From NCBI GenBank assembly GCA_030761205.1, contig JAULJL010000039.1, positions 2,924,001-2,988,000 of the forward strand: a stretch of 64,000 nt of DNA. The letters are read 5' to 3'. The notes below the pieces were generated by a model. It saw nothing but the letters and a program-made list of their open reading frames with translations. It searched no databases and was not told where the DNA came from. The position numbers were made by a program, and so were the translations under genes. Of the stretch, positions 35,698 through 49,061 are shown piece after piece (position 1 is the stretch's first letter; each line of letters starts with the position of its first letter). This DNA is from Fremontodendron californicum. Lineage: Eukaryota; Streptophyta; Magnoliopsida; Malvales; Malvaceae.

Positions 35698-38600
35698 GCT
35701 AATAGATGGGAGAATTATCCTGCAAAATATGAAAATCAACAATAATCAGAGAAAATTTGCATAAGTGAAAAGTAAAAAAAAATGTAATAAATAAAAATAT
35801 TATCATAGGTGGATTTGTGTAATTTTTCCAAGAGGATACAATATTAATTAATCCCTTTGCCATCCTTGCATAAATTAAACATGTTTGGGGTCTTTACTTA
35901 TTAATAAAAATAAGAAATATATACATGTAGTTTTAAGTTTGATCATGAGACAGAAAATTTCAATAAATTTCACATCTAAGTGAAAAAAAAAGTTTATGTA
36001 GAGAAGAGGATTCGAGTTCGATTCTTTAAGCAGAAGATACATGTTTTTATCATTGAATCGAACACTCATGTGCCAAAATAAGGTGAATCTTTTAAATTCT
36101 TAGAATATAAGAACAATAATATTGATAAAATGATAACAATATACAATATATTAATCAAAACACAAAGTACTTAACTGATAACAATAACAATAGCAAAATC
36201 AAAATAATACAAACCAAACCAAACACAAAGTACTTGGTTTGATGTTAAATAATCAAATAATTGTTCAATCTCCAAACAATTTGATTTTTTTGCTTGTGAA
36301 ATTCATTATACCATGATACAACCAAGTTCATTTAAAATGGGTCTTAATCTTCCATTTTATTTCATAGTTTTTTTTTTTATACCTCCACATTATTATTCTT
36401 TAGTTGCAAATGCACTTATTCATGAATATCTACACTTAATCTAGGATTGTATAAGTTTCTTAATCTCTCTATATATAGAAAAATAATATGTAAAATATCA
36501 TCACAAACAAGATGTTCTATACACTTGGATATTAATATCAATTTTATATAAACGACAAATTTTTATTGTAAAATCATGTGATAATACGTGACATTCAAAT
36601 TTTATGAAGAATGTCGTTTAACGGACATCTTAAAATGGTAATTAACGACTATTTAAAATTTTTTATGGCGCGAAACACATTTAAGATATATATAGTTAGT
36701 TTTGACAAGCACTATATCAAGATTATACTTTTACATGATATTTTCATCTCCAATAATATGATAATTAAAATTATTCTACAACTCACTCACATGAATATAT
36801 ATAGAGACTAGAGAGATAGATTTGGACATCAAGAAAATTATACAACTAACCAAGGAAGAATATAATATGTCAAATGGCAATGCTTGAAGGAAATGAATTG
36901 TAAGAAACATCCATGGCCAAGGCCAACTCTCTTTAAATTATCAAAAATTAAACTACCTTGGAAATGATTTCACCTCAAATCATGATATACAACTAGTTGA
37001 AAATTGAAATCTCTTTTTCCTTTGGGTAAAAATCTAATAAAATATATATCTTTCATCTTTTCCCTCATCTAAATGTGATTTCTTTGGTAAAACACAAGAA
37101 AACTAGAATTACATTAAAAAAAATTAAAGAATGGGGCTTTGAAAAACAAAACATTAGAAAACATGAATATATATATATATATATATTAAAAAGGAGAAAA
37201 TCAATAGTAAAAGTAAAGAACAAAAATCAGTTTCTTATCAATGGCAAAAGGAACTGATGAATATCCTTATTCAAACTGACCTGATTATATCTCAATGGAA
37301 CTAACTTTAAAATCCAAATTAAAATCCCAAATCTAAGAATTATTTTTGCATGATTTTGCTTCATCAATACCAACCTGAGAAAAATCTTTTCCTTTCAACA
37401 TTTGAGTGAACAAAAAAAAGTAAAAAACAGGAAATTTAGTGAGTGAAATTGGCCACATGAATGTAAAGTGTGGGTTGTCAACTTACGTTTTAATTTAAGT
37501 CAAATCATGTATTATTACGTGTAAAAAAAAAGTAAAGCTGCCCAATCATTTTACACAGTATTTTTTTTTTACCAGAAAAGGTTGTTTTTAATTTATTGGG
37601 GATAATTAATATAAGTATAAAAATTTGGGGTTTCTTACATCATCATGCAAAAATTTTGCAACAAACGTACTGTTTATCAGTTGCATGCTTACATTTGTAT
37701 GCCATTTACCAAATTCCTTTGTTGGAAACATGTATTGGCCAGGTGGGGTTTACTACACTAAGGGCTTTTTTGTTGTTGTTTTCTTTGGCTCTTTAAAAAC
37801 TTCCGATTTGAGCATTAGATGTTAAAACAGAAGTGTTTATAGTCCGGGATGGGTTCGGGTTCAACTAAATTTTTTGTTTGTTTAGGTTTGGTTCAGGTTG
37901 GGTTGGGTCGGATTCGAAAATTCATATTATCATTTAAAATTTTATTAAAATTTAAAAATAATATTTTTATATTTTTATATTTTTATAATTAAATTTAATA
38001 AAAATAATTTTTATTATTTAAATAATAATTCAGATTGATCCGGTTCGTATTACTGTCCGCCAAGTCCATGAATAAATCTAGTTAAAACAAATTTCTATTC
38101 CTTTCATCTCATTTTTTTTATAGATAAACTCTTTTTTTCTTTTTTTAGCACCAAATTACCTCATTTTTTTATGTTCCATCTTTTTTCATGATTTTCTACT
38201 TTTTGGTATTAAAAGTCGAACATCAATTTATAAAATAAATAAATTTTTTATAATACATATATTAAAATTAAACTTTTTTTAATTATGTGAAAATCAAATA
38301 AAGATAAACAAAATAAAATAAAATGTAAAGAGTACTTTTTTTTCATTGTTGTTGTCAATACTGACATTAAATGGTGAATTTATCGTTATTTTTTCAGCCT
38401 AAAATGGGTTTGATTATATATGATTGGATTTTAAAAAATAAAATAAAGGATGAGCTAGTTTGTTCATTTGAATTAAAGAAGAAAATCAAAGACTTATTAT
38501 GAACCCAAATATTATTCCTCTTCGGAGGAAATAATAAGAACTGACGATATATTGATATTAATTGAACATCTGACTAAAGGCATAACCTTCAATATAATCT

Positions 38601-39047
38601 TATATGTTAGAAGAAAGAATTAAGGAATTAATAATTCTAAAATAATCTCTTAAATTTTACTAAAAAATGAAATAAGCACTTAATTTTTTATTGCTTGAAA
38701 TTAAAATTATAAAATTTTGTTGTAATTATACATATTAAATCTTGAAAATGAATGGATAAAGTCCAATTGCCAGAAATTTTAAAATAGCATTTCTCAAATA
38801 TTTGTCATCTAATTAATCCAAATAAATCAGGTAAGCATTTTTTTTTTTATAAATTACATTCTCTAATTAAGAAAATTTTAATAAAAAACTGAATATTGTA
38901 TAAGGTCGAGATTACAATCACAATAAAATAAAAATTTAAAACCTTTTTTTATGTAATAAAAAATCTAGGACTTCTGTATTTTTTTAGTAAAGTTCGAACC
39001 TTATTAAAATATTATAATAAAATTGTTTCCAATTCATCAAAGGTATT
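35698..39047. other. AP2 gene upstream region and intergenic, no further gene seen
   Basis: An acceptor-like TATTTTGCAG (minus strand) ends about 22 bp before the AP2 ATG, so a 5' leader intron extends into this region. The leader exon was not found. The remainder is AT-rich, with (TA)n near 37170-37187 and a worn repeat at 37840-38085 containing 'ttcgggttcaa' and 'ccgccaagtccatgaataaat'. No convincing ORF exists on either strand. Confidence 0.45.
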
Positions 39048-39259
39048 TGTTAAAGTGGTATTATCCCATATCAATTAAGTCTTGAATTGTTTGTGCTCTT
39101 ATATTCAAGTTGTGGCTGTCCATCTATTGGTAATTGGTTTTAGGTTGGACGTTTAACATGGTATCAGAGCCAATGTTCTGTTGTTAGCCCTTTCAAATTT
39201 GTCACGTGATAGGCTTTTCTGTCTCTGCCTACACATGATAGGGCCTGTTAAATTGGTAT
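39048..39259 (+). mobile_element. TRIM-type mini LTR retrotransposon, interrupted
   Basis: A 111-bp LTR (39048-39158, starts TGTTAAAGTGGTATTATCCC, ends TTTAACA) is followed directly by TGGTATCAGAGC (39159-39170), the initiator-tRNA primer-binding site. The 3' LTR begins at 39246 (TGTTAAATTGGTAT) but is cut after 14 bp by the insertion of the Ogre-like element at 39260. The internal region is only about 87 bp, as in terminal-repeat retrotransposons in miniature. Confidence 0.8.
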
Positions 39260-42200
39260 TGTAGTAACCTAATTTTGTCCGAGATATATTCGAGTCAAGC
39301 TATGGTAATTTGATCATTTCGGTTGCAATAATTCGATTCCTTTAATACGTACGAAATTTGAATTAGATTCCGATTTCAATTAGGCTTGGTTTAGACGAGT
39401 TAATTTAAAGTCATTTTTGTTTAAATAAGTCGAGCCTCGTTGTGATGGGAGCAGGTTTTCGAATTTTTACGGGTCACGATGAAAATAGGTTGGGTCGAGC
39501 CCAGCTCATAAATGGACCAAGTCTAGACTGAATTCATATATTTATTTATTTATTTTACTTTTACTTTTACTTTTATTTTCATTTTCATTTTCATTTTCAT
39601 TTTACTATTATTTTATTTTATTTTATTTTATTTCTAGTCTTTTGTTGGGCCCGAGTTGCTCGGCCTAACAGGCCATGACCCAGGAATCTGCAACTCTGGG
39701 CCACATCAGGCCATGCCTGTTTAGAAGGCTCACCAACTTGCTGCCACCACTTGAAGGCCCAGCAGGCCAAGCTGGCCTGCCCAGTAAGCAAGCCAACAGG
39801 CCATTCGGATCTGTGGGCTTAGGCAACAGGCCCAAGGACCTGTTGGCCCAGCTGTCTGGCCCAGCCCAATCCCCAGCAGGCCACCAGGCCTGCTGCCTGG
39901 CCCTACCCCTGCCTGCTGGCCTAGCTAGCCCTGCCCAACCAGGCTTGCTGCCTGGCCCAGCCTATTGTGCAGGCACCCTAGCAGCCCCTACTACCCTAGC
40001 CGGCAGCCCCAAGGCAGTAGGCCACTCCCCTTGGCAGCAGCCACCCTTCCCCAGGCTACCCCCATATGCGCCACCACCAAAACAAATCTACCAACAGCAA
40101 AACCCTACCTACACTCAATCTACCCTTTCACACACTTTTCCCGATTTTCTGGGAATTTGTTTTCCCCCAGCTCCATAAAGAGAGCAACATAGGCACAAGA
40201 ACATGAAGGTTTTTTTTTTCTCTAAAAAAAAAAAGGAAAAGGCAAAAAAACCTACCCATACCAATATCATCACCACAAACGTCCAACACCAACAAAAAAA
40301 AAACCAAAAAACGCACCATAAATCACAATAAAAAAAAGAAGAAAAAGAAACCAAGAGACGAACACTTTGGGGATTCGATCGGTTTTCTTGGCTTGAGGGA
40401 GTTAGGATAGTTTTCTGGGAAAATCAAACGGTGTATGGCTGGAAGGAACGGAGAAGAGGACTAGGCTTGAATTCGGGGTTTATCAGATGGTGGAAGAGAG
40501 AGATCGACGTTTGGGAATTTCGAGTTTTGGGTTCTAGATCTAGGGATTTTGGCTAAGATTCGGGCAAAACGGAGTCCAAAATCTGAAAAAGGAGGTTAAA
40601 AAGAGGCTAGGGTGAATTTTTGGGAGCAAACGGAGTCTGACCACCGACGGCGACGTGATGGAGCATGGTGGCTGCCGGCCTATTTCTGGGTTTTTTCTGG
40701 GTTGGCTGAAAAACGGTTGAAAGAGGATTTAGGAGAAAGTGAGAGAGAAGAGAGAAAAGGAAAAGAAAAAATGAAAAGGAGAATTTGGGGTTTTTAAAGG
40801 CGTCCAAAACGACGTTGTTTTGGGTAAAGAAAAAACAAAAAAAATGGGGCAGGTCAAGATGACCAGCATGTAGACCCGCGGTTGACCCGGAAGAGACCCG
40901 ACCCGTGTGTAACCCGGCTCAAAAAAAGGGGAAAAAAAAAGCATTCGGGTCTGCACCATACCCGACCTGCGTACCCCCAACTGAATCGGTCTAGGCCCAC
41001 CTGCCCCCCAGCTCAGTTGCAGACCCAAGTGGAGTCACTGTTTTGGGGCAAGCCCAAGAGTTTTGATACATTTTTTATTTACTTTGTTTAATCTATCCAT
41101 TTGTTTATGTTTATTTTTGTTTATTTAATTTCTTTTTTTTTAAATAAAAAAATCTTTAAAAAGTTAAAAATATTTTTGAGATTTAAATATTAAAATAAAA
41201 ATTATTTTTTTAAAAAAATGAAAAAATAAAAAAAATAAATGAGCATTGGAATAAAATGATTATTTGTAAAAAAAAAATCTTCAAAAGGAATTTATTCTTA
41301 GAGAAAATTAAAGTATTACTTTTTTTTTCTAAAAATATTCCGAGTAAAGATAGTTAGTGAGATATTACCAAAAGTATTGGGGTGTTCCAAAAATTGTTTT
41401 TACATAGATTTTTTTTTTTTACATAAATGATTATTTAAGATATGTGCACTTTTATAATCGGGTTAATAATAAAAAATGAATTAGTCTCATGCACATTTCA
41501 TTTTTAATTGTTCACATCATGTGTATTCATACAATAATAAAAAGTGAACGCGGATTTACCGACGACGAAATTCAAATGATGTCATAGTAATGAAACCTAA
41601 GATATCTCGAGGTGAGAGAATTTCGTTAAATATCACCATAAGTAGTGGGAGTATTTAGCGATATTCACAATAAAAAAAATTCGTTTTCATTTCAAAAATG
41701 GAAACAATAAATAAAAAAAATGAAAATTTACGTGATTGATATTTTTTCATGCTCGTGTTTTTAAATATTATGTTTCGTATGTTTAATCGTATAATTATGT
41801 ATTTAATCACATGTCTTATATGCTTAACTGTGTGCATTCCATATTTAAATATTCGCATCATACGCATTTAAATAAAAAATGAATGTAAATTGCCGACGGC
41901 GGAATTCGAAAGATGTCACAGTAGTGATTCTTAAGATATCTTGAGGTGAGAGAATCTCGTTAAATACCTCCAAAAGTATTAAGAATATTTAATGAGTGTT
42001 CTCGATAAAAGATTTATGTCTACTTTCATTTTAAAAAATAATGACAATTCCTTTTTTCGATTAATGAACATGTTTTGGAAAAATAAAAAGAGAATTAATT
42101 TTAAATACCGTTATTGAGTCCATTAAATCGAGGTTTAGAATAACACATGATTAATTGGTACCGTTTTTAAAACGGGCGTCGTAGGGGTGTTAATACCTTC

Positions 42201-42404
42201 CCCACGCGTAACCGAACTCCCAGACCCAAATTTTGATTTTCGCAAACCAAAAAAAGAATATCTTTTAATAAATTTTGATTAATTTTAATTTTTTTGTAAA
42301 ATGATAAGCTTTTTTAGATGGCCAATCACACCTAACAAAAAAGATTGATGTTGACTCCATATTTGTTTTCAAAATTGTCTAGCGGTCAAAAAACCGTTAT
42401 GACA
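39260..42404 (+). repeat. 5' LTR of the Ogre/Tat-type element
   Basis: This 3145-bp LTR starts TGTAGTAACCTAATTTTGTC and ends CCGTTATGACA. It contains a GC-rich stretch at 39640-40080 made of degenerate CAGGCC/GGCCCAG words, an internal direct duplication (about 41548-41668 and 41881-42003), and the conserved hairpin block at 42139-42225. A Pro/Ala-rich open frame at 39675-40178 is a by-product of the CAGGCC array, not a gene. Confidence 0.8.
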
Positions 42405-42406
42405 GC

Positions 42407-42425
42407 TTGACGACTCCACTGGGCA
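42407..42425 (+). promoter_or_regulatory. Primer-binding site
   Basis: TTGACGACTCCACTGGGCA starts two bases after the LTR end. It is one or two changes from the TGGCGACTCCACTGGGGA-type site that follows LTRs of this lineage. Confidence 0.75.
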
Positions 42426-43386
42426 CCTTTTTGAGAGCCGAGCCTTGAATTAATCATGTGTTATCTTAAAATCTCGATTTAATGGATTTAATCGGTATTT
42501 AGTTTTAATTCTCTTAATTTTTATTTTCTTTATTTAATCTTTTTTAAATTTTATTTTGCTTGCATTTACTTCTTACTATTTGTTAATTCTTTATTTATAT
42601 TTTTTTAATTATGTCATTTATTTATTTATTTTTACATTATATATACATTATTGATTCTAATAATTATGGGATGTTTAGAATAAAGGGTCGTAAACAAATA
42701 GTCAAAGGTTTGTTTGCTCCTTCTCACACACGAATATGTGTATTTCATACATAAGCTATATACCCGGGCTTTATCCCTTTAGGAAAGAGTAAAGTACCTA
42801 CGCTCTCATGAAGTAATAACCTCCGCATGGGCTAGCGAAACGCTTTTAGAGAATAAAGTACCTATGCTCTCGTGAGATAATAATCTCCGCATGGGCTAGC
42901 AAAACAATTCTCGCTCAAATTGAACCCTTTCCGTTGGAAGCCTATAATGGGTGAGGATCAGGGTACCTTGCTAGCCTTCACGGGCGACAGTGAGGTACAA
43001 TTTGAGGACCTTTAGATTATGAATCCGAACCTCATGTTAGAACGCCATAAGAAACCCGCCCTAAGTAGAGTCTTTCCTACCCGATATCTAGAAAGTCACC
43101 CGAAATTAGGACACATGAAGGAGCGCCTCCTACCTTTCACTACTTTTGTTTAAATTCGAACCATGAAGAGGGTAACAATAGAAACATTCCAAAAGCCCAT
43201 ATTGGTTTATTTCGCGATCCTTAGGGTGAACGGACACCCGAACTAGGTCCTTTGTAGGTAAGGATCGAATTTTTTCTTCCTAAAAAAATAGATTTTTCTC
43301 AAAATAATTGTTATTTTATGTAATTAAATAATGCCGAATTCCTTTATTTATTTATTTATTTATTTATTTGAGTTTCAAACTCTCTC
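42426..43386 (+). other. Leader of the Ogre/Tat-type element
   Basis: This is non-coding sequence between the primer-binding site and ORF1. It includes an imperfect direct duplication (about 42785-42850 and 42852-42910) with 'gagtaaagtacctacgctctc' and 'ctccgcatgggctagc' words, which could be a packaging or leader structure. Confidence 0.5.
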
Positions 43387-45671
43387 ATGTGTGAATATAC
43401 TGATAAATTTTCCTCTTCTGTTGTTCTGCATAATTTACATTGGCATCATATAGCATTCCACGACGAGGTATTGGTCTCAAAGTATCTTTCAGCAAGTGAA
43501 TTTCTCATGGAACCCACTGAACGTCAGATTAGCTTTCCGTCCGTAAGCGTCATGTATGAGTCACCTGTTGATGTGCAAGAATGGGCAAGAAATGTGCAAC
43601 AAGAAGAGGGGGATTGTTTGATAGAAAGTTATGTCCTGAGTCTACCCGAAAGGATAAACTTGGAACTCACACAAAACAATTTGACCGAGTTTGTAGATAT
43701 TTGGGAACGAATGAATTGGGAAAGAAAGTGGAAATTTTTTGAGAAATATGGCCAGATTGCTTCGCTTATTCCGGTGGTAATTGAGGAGTCAATGATCAGA
43801 GCAGCCGTTCAGTTTTGGGACCCTTCCTATAGGTGCTTTGCTTTTAACAAAGAGGATTTGACACCAACCATAGAGGAGTACTCAATTCTTGTTGGGTTAG
43901 AGCTCCGGTTCCCGGATAAGGTGTATGTCAGAAAGCAAAAATTGGGTTTTCGTAAGAATTTGAAAAAGCTCATTGGGATAGAAAGTAGGAGATTTGGATC
44001 TGAAACAAAAAGGGGAACATGTCTGCATTCCTTGGTATTTTTTTCGAAAATTTATTGGGCACCTCGATGATGAGCAAGGGATCACCATTTTTGCTTTGGC
44101 TATTTATGGGATGGTGATTTTTCCTAAGGTTTTGGCGCATATTTAGGTGGCAGTGATAGATTTCTTCGAGCAAGTTGAGAACCACAGCAATCCCTCGCCA
44201 GCAATCCTTGCTGAAACCATAAGATCGTTAAACTTTTGTCGCCAAAAAAGAGAGGGCCGTTTTGTCAGATGTGCGCCACTACTGCATATATGGCTCAAGA
44301 GTCACTTCGTATGTGAAAATAGTGCTTTCTCAGAACCTTACCTAAGGAGTCGAGCCCCATTAGAGAATTCTGGGAAAACAAATGGCCAGAACCTAAATCC
44401 AAGAGAGAATAGGTAGCATTCCTGCGGTCATTGACCAGCAAGCAACTAAGATGGATGGCGTCGTGGATGCCTTATGGACCAATGTTATACCGATTTGGAG
44501 AACCATGAGTACAGCTTCTGTGACCATGGGGAGTTGTAAGTTACACTCCACTGATGGTACTGAGACAGTATGGGGTAAACCAATTCGTCCCGGCTACGCA
44601 CAGACTCAATCAGGTGGAATTTTCTTATGGGGATCCGAATATGTCAAAGAAAGTGGAGCCAATAGTCCGAGCTTGGGTGTCACTCTGAGGTACCTAGTTT
44701 GGAGAGCAAATTGGGTCAACAATGTGGTTCTTCCCGAAGAAGAGGTCGCATTTCAGCCAATTCCTGCTCCACCAAAGAGAATATCAGAGCTAGAAATCGC
44801 TGAGCAAGGTTTCGACATTGAAAGAAAAAAGATGAAGCAGGAAAGTTAAAGGTTCCAAGAGGAGGCCGAGAATTGGAAAGACAAGACCAAAATACAAGGG
44901 GTCAGAATCCAGAAAATAGTAAAGGAACGTGACACTGCATATGCCGATTTGGAGGACCTGCACTTGGAGAACAAGAAACAAAGGACAAAACTGAAGGTCG
45001 GGAATATACTCGGACCATCTTATAGACGAGAGAGGGAACTTAGTCAACTTCAGGAGGAAGTAGAGCAATGGAAGAGGAAGGCACAAGAAAACGAAACAAA
45101 AGCCGGTCGACTGTCTTGTGACAAGTAGAAATGTAGAGACATGTATTCCCAAACTTTCGTGAGTTTAGCTAAATCCCTGCATACAAATAAGAAGCTGAAG
45201 GCAGAGCTCGATAACAAAAAGGAAAGTTGTTCCCAGATGCAAGAAGAGAGAAGTTCCCTACACCAAGTAATTCGCGACCTAGAGCAGCAACTAAATAGCT
45301 AGAAAAATCACATCGATGAGATTGTGAGGGAATGTAGGAATAGAGAAAGTGATTGAAGTTATACATGCGATTTGGCTACGGATGCTAGCATGAGATGAAA
45401 AGTCGAAAGCTTGGGAAGATAGCAATACATAGAACACTTGGGTGCACAAATCAGCAAAGTCGTGCGAAAGGTACGGGGGATGGTCAAGAGAGTGAAAGCT
45501 CTGAGGCAAAGAATCCAACCAACCAGGGAATACAGACAGTATCTGCTTAACTTCTTGGACGAGGCCAAAAATCAGTATAAGCAGATTAGTTGTTTTTATG
45601 GATACGATTCTAAGAAATTTGTTGATGTAATGAGAAATGTATTTGGGATCAATGAAAAATCAACTTCCTGA
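43387..45671 (+). pseudogene. Ogre ORF1 (extra ORF upstream of gag), decayed
   Basis: The first 227-codon frame contains LPERINLELTQNNLTEF, LIPVVIEESMIRAAVQFWDP and a LTPTIEEYSILVGL motif. This is the aminotransferase-like/plant-mobile-domain-like family seen as ORF1 in Ogre/Tat elements. Homology continues through frameshifts near 44040 and 44420 and a stop at 44144. A charged coiled-coil region follows (about 44790-45670) and ends in a basic RKVRGMVKRVKALRQRI segment. The protein's role in Ogre elements is not settled. This copy cannot be expressed whole. Confidence 0.75.
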
Positions 45672-45857
45672 AATTTATCTTTGAGCATTCGGATGCATTC
45701 TTGCATTCATTTTTTTGTTCATTCATTCTTTCATACATTTAATTAAGAATAACGATCCTTTTTAAAAGTCGTTCTAATTCATGACATTTACGTAAAAGGT
45801 ATAAGCATAACTACACCAACGGGAAAACAAAAGCAGTTAGTCATCCGCCCGTATAAT

Positions 45858-47097
45858 ATGTGTTCACAAGCAAGAGCCATGGAAAACGAACAGTCAATAC
45901 GAATGGAAAGGATGGAAAGGGCTCAGTTGGAGGCCCAAAGAGTTCAAAAAGAGTTACAAGAACAGTTGTTCAAGACCAAAGAGGAATCACGAGAGCAAAT
46001 GGCCAAGATGATGGAAATGATGATGAGTCTGACTAGGGGAAAAGGGCAAGTTGAAAGCTCGATTGCGAGGGAAGAACCCCAACCACGATAAAGTAATAAC
46101 AAAGATCCTCAATACCTACCGGGTTTTACTCTGACCGATGCCCAAATATCGCAAGATGGGAATCCACAAGGAGAGCCTCCAGTGGGAGGACAACCTTATG
46201 TTTATGTCAGCATGCCAAGTTCTACAGGTCAACAAGGCCAAGGGCAATTCGCATCTAACCCAGGGACTAATCCTTCGAACCCAGTTTTTCGTCCCAAACT
46301 TAGATGACCCCGTAGAGCAAGAAAGGTTGAGGAAAAGTGTGACAAAACATGTGGAGGACACCAGGGCAAAGCATAAGTATGATATGCTAGAGGAGAGACT
46401 CAAGGCAGTAGAAGGGATGGACACTTTCGGGAAAGTTGACATGAGTGAACTAAGCTTGGTTTCGGATTTGGTAATACCACTGAAGTTCAAGGTCCTAGAT
46501 TTTGAAAAGTACGAGGAACCAAGTGCCCTTCATTTCACATCATCATTTTTTGTCATAAAATGACCTGGCACACTCATAACGACAAATTATTGATCCATTT
46601 TTTTCAAGACAGCCTGAAAGGAACAGCCGTAAGGTGGTATAACCAACTAGATCGCAGCCGCATTCATACTTGGACAGATTTGGCTAGAGCCTTTTTGGTC
46701 AAATACAAGCACATGGCTAACAAAAGAGAATTGTGATTACCATGGAGGAAACCCGGGTCATTTCACGAAGAATTGCACTGCTCCTAAACACAAAGTGCAA
46801 AACCTAATCAGGGCCGGTTGTCTGAGCTTCACAACCAAAAAGGAGCCTAACGTCACTCCAAATCTATTACCCGACCATGGGAAAATGGTAGCGAACGCAA
46901 TAATAGAAGGGAAAGGGTATCGGGTGATATCTAGGATTGAGGATGTCTGGACTCATATGGGAAAAGTTCTGGATACTATTATTCAAGCCGGGCTGTTTGA
47001 ACCAGTCAACATGGGACATAAACCCTCGAGGTTAGAATCAGACATTGGACGCTTCTGCAGGTATCACAGAGGCTTGGTGGGATACACTGTCGACTAA
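45858..47097 (+). pseudogene. gag of the Ogre/Tat-type element, decayed
   Basis: A Glu/Gln/Met-rich N-terminal coiled coil (45858-46091) is followed in other frames by capsid-type sequence: FKVLDFEKYEE, then HNDKLLIHFFQDSLKGTA and VRWYNQLDRSRIHTW. A deletion follows, then a CxYHGGNPGHFTKNC zinc-knuckle-like segment near 46735-46790 and DHGKMVANAIIEG. At least three frame changes interrupt it. Confidence 0.75.
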
Positions 47098-47187
47098 TAC
47101 TCCAATTTTCGAGGCAAAATTCAAGAGATGATGGATATCGGTATAGCAAAATTCTTCATAGAATAGGAAGAAGAATCAGTAGATGTA

Positions 47188-48856
47188 GTGATTGAGGAGA
47201 CTCCAAAGGCCGCTGAAAAATGGGTTAAGCCAAAGCCATTGGTTATTTACTGTGAGAAAAGCCAGAGCTCCCTAGTAAAGGAAACACCAAGGGTGTTAAG
47301 GCCGATGGTGACTATTGAAGTAACAAGTCCTTTCCCGTACAAGAATGATAAGGCTGTGCCTTGGAGATACGATTGTAAATTTATATCACAAGAGCCTATT
47401 AATGCTGCACCAATATTCGATGCTTCTACGGTTGCCGTAGACATAACCGGTGTTGGGGAACTAGGAGTGGAAAATGCTATACACCAGAAGCATCGAAAAA
47501 TGTCAGGAAAGAGAAAGCTAAGATCGACGAAGAACAGAATACTCCAGAAAGTGAAGTTTAACAGAGGATAAACAAGCCAGTAACAGAGAAAGAAGCTTGT
47601 GAATTCTTTAAATTTATCAAACACAGTGACTGCAGTGTTGTGGAACAGTTAAAATGCTCGCTGGCTTGCATTTCCATCTTGGAATTGCTGAGGAATTCGG
47701 AGTCCCATCGAATAGCTCTCTTAAAAGTGCTAAACGAGGCATACATGGCTCATGATGTGTTCGTGGAAAAATTTGATCAAGTAATAGGGAATGTGGCTGT
47801 TAACAACTTCATAGCTTTCAGCGATGAAGAGATCCCGCCTGAGGGGACAGGCAATACCAAATCCCTCCACATCACTGCCCTGTGCAAGGGCCACATCATT
47901 GCAAAAGTCCTCATTGATAACGTTTTCGCACTAAACGTCATGCCTATGACTACACTAGTCAAACTACCATCGACATGTCCTACATGAAGAATAGTTATAT
48001 GGTAGTACGGGTGTTTGATGGGACCCATAGACAAGTGGTGGGACAAATCAAGCTGTCAATGCAAATTGGGCCTTGCACATTTGATATCGTCTTCCATGTT
48101 ATGGATATCATTCCCTTGTACAATGTCTTGTTGGGAAGGCCCTGGATTCACACGGCTGGTGCTGTTCCATCCACTTTGCACTAGAAGGTAAAATTCAAGT
48201 TGAAAAGCAATTGATAATTGTTGATGGAGATGAAGACTTGCTTGTATCAAAACCCTCGAATATCCCTTACATAAAAGCTCCTGAGAAAGCTTGGGAATTC
48301 TTTTTTCAAACCTTGGAGTTTGTGAACGCTACATTTGTAGGAGAAGGTTCCAAGATGCCTATCCCTCAGTTGTCCTACGCTATTCAAAACGGCCTTGTTC
48401 AGGTCATGGGGAAAGGTTTGCCTAGTCGGGATCAGTCGGGGAAGAAACCTCCAAGGAATCCGGAAGCGTATAATTGTAATCGAAAAGGAAGACAAGTTTG
48501 GGTTAGGATACAAACCGACCAGGGAAGACAGGGAGAGACTGATAAGAGAAAGGAAAGAACAAAGGCTTGCAAGATTCAAGGGATATGAGATAGAAACTCC
48601 AAGGATGTACATCCCCCACATCTATGAGACATTTCGGTCAGCGGGTTTTATTTTTCCCGATTCACCAGTTAGGACCAAACCTGTCGTGACTTTGGAGGGA
48701 ATGTTTGCGGGATTCTGCATCCAGATGACTGAACAAGAAGAAGAGAAGGGAAGCAAGACTGAAGAAATGACCATTTACCCGTGTCCCCCAGGATTTGAAT
48801 TGAAGAATTGCCATGCTGTAGATTTACCCGCTATGTTTAGGTCTCTTTCTGGTTAA
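47188..48856 (+). pseudogene. Protease region of the Ogre/Tat-type element, decayed
   Basis: The retropepsin-like core lies at about 47890-48190. It has KVLIDNVFALNVMP, where Val replaces the usual Gly after the catalytic Asp-Asn, then SYMVVRVFDGTHRQVVGQI and YNVLLGRPWIHTAGAVPSTLH. A stop (48184) and frame changes at about 47985 and 48400 break the frame. The last 150 codons, to the TAA near 48856, include PPGFELKNCHAVDLP. Confidence 0.75.
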
Positions 48857-49061
48857 CAAACTAAGTCCTCAAACACTTCTGCCTAAGAGTGTTATGAGAG
48901 TTTCTTTTGTGCACGGGCTTCTTTTATGAAATTATCATTCTAATAAATGAAAAACTATGATGCATTTTGTTTCAGTTCATTTTCCATTTCTTTTACAATC
49001 CATCATTTCTATTTTTCTGTCTATGCAAATATCTATATTCTTTTGCTTCCACCTTTCCAGG
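48857..49061 (+). other. Putative Ogre intron
   Basis: The protease frame stops at 48856. Coding homology resumes right after a pyrimidine-rich tract ending CCACCTTTCCAG (49061). A donor-like CTGGTTAAC sits at the stop. Ogre elements are known for an intron between the protease and RT parts of the pol region, so this fits position and structure. Splicing is inferred. Confidence 0.6.

Noticed and set aside
35185..35742. Longer N-terminus for the AP2 protein starting MLIFIFCR
   Set aside because: The extra residues fall in the intron before a TTTTGCAG acceptor; the family-like start is the Met at 35697.
39159..39170. TGGTATCAGAGC as part of a tRNA gene
   Set aside because: It is the primer-binding site after a short LTR; no cloverleaf can be formed around it.
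39675..40178. 167-codon Pro/Ala/Gly-rich open frame
   Set aside because: It lies within the LTR and is a translation of the CAGGCC word array; no domain or conserved composition.
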